Origin: Paracoccaceae bacterium | Lineage (GTDB): Bacteria; Pseudomonadota; Alphaproteobacteria; Rhodobacterales; Rhodobacteraceae | Assembly: GCA_029265455.1 (NCBI GenBank) | Contig: JAJUJF010000006.1 | Location: 1 to 38,375, forward strand | DNA length: 38,375 bases | Reading direction: 5' to 3' | In this document: positions 17,944-24,325 of the stretch, one piece after another | Layout: each line of letters begins with the position of its first letter | Numbering within the stretch: position 1 is the stretch's first letter | Program-made: the position numbers and the translations under genes | Notes under the pieces: generated by a model | Database searches by the model: none | The model's input: only the letters and a program-made list of their open reading frames with translations | What the model was told of the DNA's origin: nothing

Positions 17944-18041
17944 CCCGGCTGCCGGCCAGACGGGCATGACTTGCCGGAAGTCCATGTTCGCGGCTGCTTT
18001 TTCAGGGAGACAACAAATCGAGCCTAGTAAGCATGTCGCTG

Positions 18042-18070
18042 TTGACGCTCATTTTCTTCTGACGTAGCCT
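18042..18070 (+). promoter_or_regulatory. Promoter of the small-RNA candidate
   Basis: TTGACG (18042-18047), exactly 17 bases, then TAGCCT (18065-18070). The -35 box is near consensus for alphaproteobacteria and the -10 matches at three positions. Transcription would begin near 18077. Confidence 0.45.
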
Positions 18071-18076
18071 CGCCAC

Positions 18077-18150
18077 CTACGAAGTTCGGCCAGTCCGACA
18101 GGGGAAGTCGCGGAAGCGACAGAAAGGGTGCCGCAAGGCGCCCTTTTCAC
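18077..18150 (+). ncRNA. Candidate small RNA (about 74 nt) or structured leader
   Basis: Downstream of the promoter-like boxes lie three hairpins: TCGG/CCGA (18086-18098, loop CCAGT), GTCGC/GCGAC (18107-18120, loop GGAA) and a 10-bp stem (18123-18146) closed by a GCAA tetraloop. Two of the three loops are GNRA or GNRA-like. The last stem ends CCCTTTT, the shape of a Rho-independent terminator. A single-stranded AGGGGAA segment (18100-18106) between hairpins could pair with mRNA. I do not recognise a known family (not SRP RNA, tmRNA or 6S). The alternative is a leader/attenuator for ialB 178 bases downstream. Confidence 0.5.
18123..18147 (+). terminator. Intrinsic terminator-like hairpin
   Basis: Ten base pairs with one G-T wobble: AAAGGGTGCC pairs with GGCGCCCTTT around loop GCAA, followed by one more T. 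The A-run and T-run are part of the stem, so it could work on both strands. Confidence 0.6.
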
Positions 18151-18164
18151 GTGCATGACACGTG
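18148..18164. promoter_or_regulatory. CACGTG-N5-CACGTG dyad
   Basis: Two perfect CACGTG palindromes, 11 bases centre to centre (one helical turn), separated by CATGA. It lies just after the terminator-like hairpin and 163 bases before ialB. It could be a tandem operator; as RNA it would also form a six-pair hairpin. Confidence 0.35.
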
Positions 18165-18327
18165 CCCGAATACGGAGTTGAGGCGCTGCATGGCCCGCAA
18201 ACCTCCCTGCCATCGTCTGCCAGTCGGCGGAAGCGCATCCTCATCCCAGCTCGCAGTTGACAGCGCTGCGCGAGGGGTGCCACTCCCTTCGGCGGAGGCA
18301 GTCCTTCAATTCAACAAGAGCCAGATC

Positions 18328-19140
18328 ATGCAGCGCAGTCTACCCTATCTTGTCGCTCTCACCCTCGGTTTCGCGCTTCCTCAGGGGGCCATGGCCCAGG
18401 AAACGGAAACGCCCGAGGCGGATGCGCCCGCCATCGGTGAACCTCTTCCGGGAGCGGAGGAGAGCGATCCCACCGAAGCCGGAACCGGTGCAGAAACCGG
18501 CGCATCCGATGCCGCGGCCGACGAGGCGGCGGAGGACGACACTCCGGCCACCGGCGAGAACGGGGAGACGGCAGGAGAGGACGCGCCAGCAGCGGATTCG
18601 GGAGAGGCTGAAGCGGAGGCAGGCGAAGCGGCCGACGGAGCCCCTTCCGCCATCGGCGAGATGCCGGGTACCGAGGATCTGCCCGAAGGTGCGCCGGCGG
18701 GTCGCGGCATCGTCGTGCGCGACACCTTCGGCGACTGGGACGTGCGTTGCTCCGAGGATGAGAGCGAATGCGCCCTCCATCAGCTCGGCCTTGACGAACA
18801 GGAGAACCCGGTAATCGAGTTCAGCCTGTTCCGCGTGCCGGAGGGCGAGGAGGCGGCTGCACTCGTCAACATCCTCAGCCCGCTCGGGACCTTCCTGCCC
18901 GGCGGTGTGACGCTGCAGGTCGACAGCGGCGAGAAGCGCCAGTACGGGTTCACCTTCTGCACCGCGATCGGCTGCATCGCGCAGATCGCGCTTACGGACG
19001 AGACGGTCGCGTCGATGCGTCGTGGCCGGTCTGCGAAGCTCACGCTCGCATCGGTCACCGCGCCCGACGAGCCGGTCGAGATCACCCTCTCGCTGATGGG
19101 TTTCACCGACGGGTTCAATGCCCTCGAACCTGCGGAATGA
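18328..19140 (+). CDS. IalB (invasion-associated locus B) family protein with acidic linker
   Basis: A 270-residue exported protein. It has a signal peptide (residues 1-24, MQRSLPYLVALTLGF...AMAQ), then about 90 residues of low-complexity Glu/Ala/Asp/Gly/Thr/Pro, and then an IalB domain. The domain starts at GRGIVVRDTFGDWDVRCSEDESECALHQLG and includes FTFCTAIGCIAQIALTDE, with the two conserved cysteine pairs that should form disulfides. IalB was named in Bartonella, but relatives occur in many non-pathogenic alphaproteobacteria as periplasmic proteins of unknown role. The linker is much longer and more acidic than the domain needs, suggesting a flexible spacer. The frame is open upstream to 18151, but the signal peptide fixes this start despite a weak Shine-Dalgarno. 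Confidence 0.86.
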   Translation: MQRSLPYLVALTLGFALPQGAMAQETETPEADAPAIGEPLPGAEESDPTEAGTGAETGASDAAADEAAEDDTPATGENGETAGEDAPAADSGEAEAEAGEAADGAPSAIGEMPGTEDLPEGAPAGRGIVVRDTFGDWDVRCSEDESECALHQLGLDEQENPVIEFSLFRVPEGEEAAALVNILSPLGTFLPGGVTLQVDSGEKRQYGFTFCTAIGCIAQIALTDETVASMRRGRSAKLTLASVTAPDEPVEITLSLMGFTDGFNALEPAE

Positions 19141-19147
19141 TCGCGCT

Positions 19148-19175
19148 CCCTCCGGGCGTACCGGCGGCCGGAGGG
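19148..19175. terminator. Bidirectional terminator between ialB and parE
   Basis: Perfect 8-bp stem CCCTCCGG/CCGGAGGG with a 12-base loop, in the 89-base gap between two converging genes and followed by AAATTT. The T-run is short. Confidence 0.5.
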
Positions 19176-19229
19176 AAATTTCTGCGGGCATTCCGCTCTG
19201 AACCCGATGCGGAGGATCGGGGGAAGCTC

Positions 19230-21212
19230 CTAGACGTCGAGTTCCTCGACGAAACGGGCGTTCTCCTGGATGAACTGGAAGCGTAGCTCCGGCTTCTTTC
19301 CCATCAGTCGATCGACGAGCCTGCCGGTATCCCCGGGCTCGTCGTCATGGACGGCGACGCGGATCAGACTGCGGCTCTTCGGGTCCATCGTCGTCTCCTT
19401 GAGCTGCTGGGGCATCATCTCGCCCAGACCCTTGAACCTGGAGACGTCGATCCTGCCGCGTCCGCCGAGACCCCTGGCAAGCAGCTCGTCCTTCTCCGCA
19501 TCGGTCCTGACATAGACAGACTTCCCTCCCTGCGTCAGCCGGTAGAGCGGCGGCTGCGCGAGGAAGAGATGGCCGCCGTCGATCAGCGGCCGCATCTGGG
19601 TGAAGAAGAAGGTCATCAGCAACGCCGCGATATGCGCGCCATCGACATCGGCGTCGGTCATGATGATCACCCGTTCGTACCGGAGATCATCCAGCGAGAA
19701 GCGGCTCCCGGGCTGCACGCCGAGCGCAAGTGCAAGGTCGGAGAGCTCCTGGTTCTCGCGCATCTTCGATGATGCGGCACCAAGGACGTTGAGGATCTTG
19801 CCCCGAAGCGGCAGCACCGCCTGTGTCCGCCGGTCGCGCGCCTGTTTGGCGGAGCCACCGGCGCTGTCGCCTTCGACGAGGAAAAGCTCCGTTCCCTGAC
19901 GGGTCCCGGAGGTGCAGTCGGCGAGCTTGCCGGGGAGACGGAGCTTCTTGACGGCGGTCTTGCGGCTCGTCTCCTTCTCGGCGCGCCGTCTCAGCCGCTC
20001 CTCGGCCCGGAGCACGAGATAGTCGAGGATCGCTCCCGCCGATCGCGTGTCCGCCGTCAGCCAGTGATCGAACCGGTCCCGCACCGCACCCTCCACGAGC
20101 CGCGCCGCTTCCTGGGTCGCCAGCCGGTCCTTGGTCTGGCCGACGAATTCGGGCTCGCGGATGAAGACGGAAATCAGGGCCTGGCCGAGGGCCACATCGT
20201 CACGGGTGATCTGTGCTGCCTTCCGGTTACCCGCAAGCTCGCCATAGGCGCGGATGCCCTTGAGGATCGCTGCCCAGAACCCCTGCTCATGCGTGCCTCC
20301 TTCGGAGGTGGGAATCGTGTTGCAGTAGGATTGGGTGAAACTTTCCTTCTGCGGGGTCCAGTTGATCGCCCATTCGACCGAACCGACCGTACCCGCGCCG
20401 AACCGCTCGGCGAAGTCCACCTTTCCGGCAAAGGGTTTGTCCGCATAGGTTTCCGCACCCTCGAGCCGCTCGGCGAGATAATCGGCAAGACCGCCCGGGA
20501 AGTGGAACGTGGCGGTTTCCGGCACGTCCTCCCCGACGAGGGACGGGTGACAGCGCCAGCGCAGCTCCACGCCCGAGAAGAGATATGCCTTCGAGCGCAC
20601 CATCCGCAGGAGCCGCGCCGGCTTCAGCTGTTGTGCTCCGAAGATTTCCGCATCGGGATGGAAGGTGACGGTGGTGCCCCGGCGATTGGGTGTGCCACCG
20701 AGATGTTCGAGCGGCCCTTGCGGATGACCGCGGCTGAAGCTCTGGCGGTAGAGCTGGCGGCTGCGCGCGACCTCGACCACCATCCGGTCGGAAAGCGCGT
20801 TCACTACGGAGACGCCGACACCGTGCAGCCCGCCGGAGGTTTCATAGGCCTTGCCCCCGAACTTGCCCCCCGCATGCAGGGTGCAGAGGATGACCTCGAG
20901 CGCGGACTTGTCGGGAAAGCGCGGATGCGGATCCACCGGAATGCCCCGACCATTGTCGCGCACGGTTATCGACCGGTCCTCGTGCAGTTCGACCTCGATC
21001 CGGGTGGCATGGCCCACTACCGCCTCGTCCATCGCGTTGTCGAGCACTTCGGCGACGAGGTGATGCAATGCCCGTTCGTCGGTCCCGCCGATATACATGC
21101 CCGGGCGGCGCCGGACCGGCTCGAGCCCTTCAAGCACCTCGATCGAGGCGGCACCGTAGGATTCGGTCGCGGCGTCGTCGAAGAGGTCAGTGGCTGCAGT
21201 GGATCGCGTCAT
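19230..21212 (-). CDS. parE: DNA topoisomerase IV subunit B
   Basis: ATPase subunit that, with ParC, decatenates daughter chromosomes. It has the GHKL ATPase blocks EVLDNAMDEA, DNGRGIPV and TSGGLHGVGVSVVNALS in the first 150 residues. Next is the transducer domain (QTKDRLATQEAARLVEGAV) and a TOPRIM domain with LFLVEGDSAGGSAKQARDR and MTDADVDGAHIAALLMTFFF. It ends with RFKGLGEMMPQQLKETTMDP. At 660 residues it is ParE-sized; GyrB of this group is longer, near 800. AAGGA precedes the ATG at 21212, against an open frame to 21257. GTTGCG/CGCAAC (21232-21254) forms a small dyad just upstream. Confidence 0.93.
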   Translation of the reverse strand: MTRSTAATDLFDDAATESYGAASIEVLEGLEPVRRRPGMYIGGTDERALHHLVAEVLDNAMDEAVVGHATRIEVELHEDRSITVRDNGRGIPVDPHPRFPDKSALEVILCTLHAGGKFGGKAYETSGGLHGVGVSVVNALSDRMVVEVARSRQLYRQSFSRGHPQGPLEHLGGTPNRRGTTVTFHPDAEIFGAQQLKPARLLRMVRSKAYLFSGVELRWRCHPSLVGEDVPETATFHFPGGLADYLAERLEGAETYADKPFAGKVDFAERFGAGTVGSVEWAINWTPQKESFTQSYCNTIPTSEGGTHEQGFWAAILKGIRAYGELAGNRKAAQITRDDVALGQALISVFIREPEFVGQTKDRLATQEAARLVEGAVRDRFDHWLTADTRSAGAILDYLVLRAEERLRRRAEKETSRKTAVKKLRLPGKLADCTSGTRQGTELFLVEGDSAGGSAKQARDRRTQAVLPLRGKILNVLGAASSKMRENQELSDLALALGVQPGSRFSLDDLRYERVIIMTDADVDGAHIAALLMTFFFTQMRPLIDGGHLFLAQPPLYRLTQGGKSVYVRTDAEKDELLARGLGGRGRIDVSRFKGLGEMMPQQLKETTMDPKSRSLIRVAVHDDEPGDTGRLVDRLMGKKPELRFQFIQENARFVEELDV

Positions 21213-21380
21213 GAGTTCCTTACCGCCAGTCGTTGCGACGCATAATTCGCGCAACACGATATCTGGTCCCGTCCCGCATGCCCAGGCAAGGGGCGCGCGG
21301 CTTCGTTGCAGAGGTAGTAGTCGTGAGTGGCGTACTCCTGCAAGAGCACCGTCATGTGATCGGAAGCCGGAACCGCGGGT

Positions 21381-21845
21381 TCAGGGAAGAAGCTGCCGGA
21401 TTTCCGGGTGCTCCGGCCCGTTCGGTGTCCAGTTCACTGTCGCGAGTGTCACGGGCAGGCCGAACCGGCGCGGTCCCGCGCTGCCGGGGTTGATCCGCAT
21501 CAGCCCCTCCATGACCTCGACGAGCGGCCGGTGCGAATGGCCGAAGACGAGGAGATCGATCTCTTCACGGGCAGGATCGATGGCCAGCTTGTCGATGTCA
21601 TGGACGACATGGATCTGCCGGCCCTCAAGCGTCAGGGTCATGCTTTCGGGGAGGGATCTGGCCCATGCATCGATATCGACATTGCCGCGGATCGCGCTCA
21701 CCGGCGCAATCTGCCGAAGTTGCGGAATGATATCCGCCTGGCCGATGTCGCCGGCGTGAATGATGTGGTCGACACCGGAGAGCGCGTGCAGCGCCTCCGG
21801 ACGCAGGAGACCGTGCGTGTCGGAGATCAGGCCGAGGCGCATCAT
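21381..21845 (-). CDS. Metallophosphoesterase, YfcE/MJ0936 type
   Basis: A 154-residue calcineurin-like phosphodiesterase. Metal-binding motifs are SDTHG (Asp9, His11), HAGDIG (Asp33), RGNVD (Asn56) and GHSHRP (His103, His105). The fourth motif, normally an HGH-type histidine, reads VVHDID (His82), a mild departure. Relatives hydrolyse phosphodiesters in vitro; the physiological substrate is generally unknown. The start overlaps the L,D-transpeptidase stop as ATGA, so it is the last gene of a ribA-ldt-phosphoesterase operon. Confidence 0.88.
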   Translation of the reverse strand: MMRLGLISDTHGLLRPEALHALSGVDHIIHAGDIGQADIIPQLRQIAPVSAIRGNVDIDAWARSLPESMTLTLEGRQIHVVHDIDKLAIDPAREEIDLLVFGHSHRPLVEVMEGLMRINPGSAGPRRFGLPVTLATVNWTPNGPEHPEIRQLLP

Positions 21846-22351
21846 CGCACAAGGACCCGGCTCTGCGGCGTCCACCTCGCGAGGATCCAGGCGAGGTCCT
21901 CGCGCCGGAAGGCGATGCAGCCAGCGGTCGGATGTCGGGGTCGCCGCCAGATGTGGAGGAAAACCGCGCTGCCCGCGCCCGGCCGCACAGGCGCAGAGTT
22001 CCAGTCGATGACGCCGACAAGATCATATTGAGGATCAGCCCGCCGCAACGCCTCGTGCGAGAATGGATGCGGCCGCCGGACGGGACGGTTGTATTCAGGA
22101 TCGACCGGATCGTCGGACCAGCCGTCACACGGACCAATCGGTGCCGCGCCATGCCAGGAACCGCGGTCGGGCCGGTGAAGCACCGCCACAAGCCTGTGGA
22201 CACCGAGAGGTGTCACCCCATCGCCCTCACGCCGCTTCGCGCCGATGCCGCCCCGGCCGGTCGCCACCGGAAAGCTTCGGCCGAGGAAACGCGCGGACCA
22301 GCGGTTGACGACGAGATCTCCACGTCGGGGCAGGGAGTGGCGGTGATTCAC
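21842..22351 (-). CDS. L,D-transpeptidase catalytic domain (YkuD) protein, no signal peptide
   Basis: A 169-residue YkuD-type domain. The catalytic histidine lies in FLHIWRRPRHPTAGCIAF (His133) with catalytic Cys145 twelve residues on, matching the HxxxR...TxGC(I/V)xF...EDL signature. N-terminal features GRGGIGAKRREGDGVTPLG fit the small DUF2885-like/YkuD subgroup. Classic L,D-transpeptidases act in the periplasm on peptidoglycan 3-3 links or lipoprotein attachment, yet this one shows no signal peptide. It may be exported otherwise or act in the cytoplasm. The start is GTG, overlapping the ribA stop as GTGA. Confidence 0.88.
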   Translation of the reverse strand: MNHRHSLPRRGDLVVNRWSARFLGRSFPVATGRGGIGAKRREGDGVTPLGVHRLVAVLHRPDRGSWHGAAPIGPCDGWSDDPVDPEYNRPVRRPHPFSHEALRRADPQYDLVGVIDWNSAPVRPGAGSAVFLHIWRRPRHPTAGCIAFRREDLAWILARWTPQSRVLVR

Positions 22352-23439
22352 AGGAGATGGCCGCTCTTTGCCGCCTTCGTCCGGAGATAGTTGATGTTAT
22401 GCGGGGTCGCGCCGACCTTGAGCGGCACCCGCTCGGTGACGGCGACGTCGCAGGATTCCATCATCGCGACCTTTCTCGGGTTGTTGGTCATCAGCCGCAC
22501 CGCAACGAAACCCATCGCCTTGAGAATGTCGGCGCCCAGCCGGAAGTCGCGCTCGTCATCCTCGAAACCGAGGCGGTGGTTGGCCTCGACCGTATCGAAG
22601 CCCTGATCCTGCAGCGAATAGGCCCGCATCTTGTTGGCAAGGCCGATTCCCCTGCCCTCCTGGTTGAGATAGAGCAGCACGCCCTCTCCCGAAGCCCCGA
22701 TCTGGGCGAGGGCGGCGCGGAGCTGCGGGCCGCAGTCGCATTTCTGCGATCCGATCAGGTCGCCGGTGAAACAGGCGGAGTGGAGGCGGCACAGTACCGG
22801 CGCACTCCGGTCGGGCGTGCCCACCTCCACTGCGTAATGTTCCTCCGAGCCGTCGAGATCACGAAATACCCTTACCCGTCCCGCCTCGGAGATTGCCAGC
22901 GGCACCCGCGCTGCCGCAACCTCGACGAGACGCCGCGGCGCAAGACCGGCCGGAACGAAGGCGGCGTCGAGTGCGAGGAGCCCGTGATCGCCCGCAACCG
23001 CCAGCGCGCGATCACGCGAGAGCGTCACCACGAGTGCCGCGGGCAGCAGATGCGCCTGTTTGGCAAGCGCAAGCGCAGCTCGGTGGAGGGCAGCATCGCC
23101 GTCGCGGCGTGTGGCATAGGGCCCCTTCAACGGCTGGACGAGATCGGCGGATGGGTCGGCGGTGGCGCGCACCCAGGAGAGATCGGATTCCCCCGGCAGG
23201 ATCACCCGTGCGAGATCGCCGTCATAGGCCCGTGCCTTCAGCGTTCCCGCCCGCCGCGCCGTCAGCGCGAGATCCACGGGCCCGAGACCCCGCAGGTCGT
23301 CAAGCCGGGTCGCGGTTGCCACCTCCGCCGCGGCGATGACGGCGCCCGCCTCCGCGCCAAGCAGCACCACCGCCACCCCCATCCGGAGATCGGCGCGGGC
23401 TCGCGCGAGCTGTTCCTGCGGCGTCAGGCCAAGCGCCAT
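22348..23439 (-). CDS. ribA: GTP cyclohydrolase II with extra N-terminal domain
   Basis: First committed step of riboflavin synthesis: GTP to 2,5-diamino-6-ribosylamino-pyrimidinone phosphate, formate and pyrophosphate. The C-terminal half (from about residue 190) is complete: zinc cysteines in LCRLHSACFTGDLIGSQKCDCGPQL, the catalytic YLNQEGRGIGLANKMRAYSLQDQGFDTVEAN, and MTNNPRKV. The first 170-190 residues form a separate Ala-rich alpha/beta-looking domain. It lacks the acidic DDxxRENEGD block of RibB, so this is not a bifunctional RibBA. I recall similar long RibA proteins in other Rhodobacterales. GAGAGGGA precedes the ATG. It leads an overlapping operon with ldt and the phosphoesterase. 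Confidence 0.93.
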   Translation of the reverse strand: MALGLTPQEQLARARADLRMGVAVVLLGAEAGAVIAAAEVATATRLDDLRGLGPVDLALTARRAGTLKARAYDGDLARVILPGESDLSWVRATADPSADLVQPLKGPYATRRDGDAALHRAALALAKQAHLLPAALVVTLSRDRALAVAGDHGLLALDAAFVPAGLAPRRLVEVAAARVPLAISEAGRVRVFRDLDGSEEHYAVEVGTPDRSAPVLCRLHSACFTGDLIGSQKCDCGPQLRAALAQIGASGEGVLLYLNQEGRGIGLANKMRAYSLQDQGFDTVEANHRLGFEDDERDFRLGADILKAMGFVAVRLMTNNPRKVAMMESCDVAVTERVPLKVGATPHNINYLRTKAAKSGHLL

Positions 23440-23521
23440 GGCTATCCCTCTCCGGCGGCTCGTTTCGCTGATACCATCACAGGTCGTCCGGCAACATGCA
23501 CACGGTATCGTGAAACTCCGT

Positions 23522-23540
23522 CACAATATATTGCGTTGTG
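23522..23540. promoter_or_regulatory. Palindromic element upstream of the response regulator
   Basis: CACAA-N9-TTGTG (23522-23540) contains a perfect CAATATATTG palindrome (23524-23533). It is the only AT-rich spot in the ribA/regulator divergent gap and lies about 41 bases before the ATG, so it may be an operator or include a -10 box. No good -35 partner was found. Confidence 0.3.
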
Positions 23541-23580
23541 AGGCAAGGGCCAACAGATCGTCCTGAAAGGAGGCAAGACT

Positions 23581-24267
23581 ATGAGCAATCTCAAGCGCAT
23601 CCTGATGGTCGACGACGACGACGATCTGCGGGAAGCCCTCGCCGACCAGCTGGTGATGACCGAGGAATTCGACGTCTTCGAGGCCGCGAACGGCGCGGAG
23701 GCGCTGGTGAAGGCCAAGGAGCAGCATTACGACCTCGTCATCCTCGATGTCGGGCTGCCCGACATGGACGGGCGCGAGCTCTGCAAGGTGATGCGGAAAC
23801 AGGGCGTGAAATGCCCGATCATCATGCTGACCGGTCATGCAACCGACAGCGACCAGATTCTCGGGCTGGAATCGGGTGCCAACGATTACGTGGCGAAGCC
23901 CTTCCGGTTCCCCGTCCTGCTCGCTCGTATCCGGGCGCAGTTGCGCCAGCATGAACAGTCCGAGGACGCAGTCTTCACCGTCGGTCCCTACACGTTCAAG
24001 CCGGCGATGAAACTGCTCACCGACGAATCCGACCGCAAGATCCGCCTGACCGAGAAGGAAACCAACATCCTGAAGTATCTCTACCGGGCGAACTCGCAGG
24101 TAGTGCCGCGCGACGTGCTGCTCCATGAGGTCTGGGGCTACAATGCCGGCGTCACGACCCACACGCTGGAGACGCATATCTACCGGCTGCGCCAGAAGAT
24201 CGAGCCCGAGCCGAGCCAGGCGCGCATCCTCGTGACCGAACAGGGCGGCTACCGGCTGGTCCCGTAG
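23581..24267 (+). CDS. OmpR-family response regulator, PetR-like
   Basis: A 228-residue two-component regulator. The receiver domain (about 1-120) has acidic residues Asp11-Asp12, phospho-acceptor Asp56 (LVILDVGLPDMDG), a Thr in IIMLTGHA and the Lys in YVAKPF. The C-terminal winged helix (about 135-228) has LTEKETNILKYLYRA and the recognition part GVTTHTLETHIYRLRQKIEPEP...GGYRLVP. The overall sequence recalls PetR of Rhodobacter capsulatus, but I cannot confirm orthology. No histidine kinase is adjacent, so it is an orphan here. AAAGGAGG, a perfect Shine-Dalgarno, sits just upstream, predicting strong translation. It ends at a strong bidirectional terminator. Confidence 0.9.
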   Translation: MSNLKRILMVDDDDDLREALADQLVMTEEFDVFEAANGAEALVKAKEQHYDLVILDVGLPDMDGRELCKVMRKQGVKCPIIMLTGHATDSDQILGLESGANDYVAKPFRFPVLLARIRAQLRQHEQSEDAVFTVGPYTFKPAMKLLTDESDRKIRLTEKETNILKYLYRANSQVVPRDVLLHEVWGYNAGVTTHTLETHIYRLRQKIEPEPSQARILVTEQGGYRLVP

Positions 24268-24296
24268 GCGAGGCTGGATTCGCCTGCACAAGGTCG

Positions 24297-24319
24297 CGGG
24301 GCCGGCACTGCCGGCCCCG
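24297..24319. terminator. Bidirectional terminator between the response regulator and hmp
   Basis: A perfect 10-bp GC stem (CGGGGCCGGC/GCCGGCCCCG) with loop ACT between two convergent stops. It is strong in structure but lacks a proper T-run on either strand. Confidence 0.55.
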
Positions 24320-24325
24320 AAACAT

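Larger units (their letters stand above)
17944..18327 (+). other. 384-base intergenic region with RNA-like and operator-like elements
   Basis: No credible protein gene: the open frames here lack Shine-Dalgarno sites and coherent sequence. It holds a sigma70-like promoter, three consecutive hairpins ending in an intrinsic-terminator shape, a CACGTG-N5-CACGTG dyad, and a perfect TTGACA box at 18257-18262 that may belong to the ialB promoter. Each element is listed separately. Confidence 0.6.

Noticed and set aside
16303-17985. 560-residue frame opposite xerD and the CNNM gene
   Set aside because: Spans two genes in antisense with no domain; a GC-rich shadow.
18060-18150. tRNA, SRP RNA or tmRNA at the small-RNA locus
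   Set aside because: No cloverleaf, TTCGA-type T-loop in context, SRP GGAAG/AGCA core or tmRNA tag frame; only simple hairpins are seen.
18151-18327. N-terminal extension of the IalB protein
   Set aside because: The upstream residues precede a clear signal peptide and run through the regulatory dyad and promoter box.
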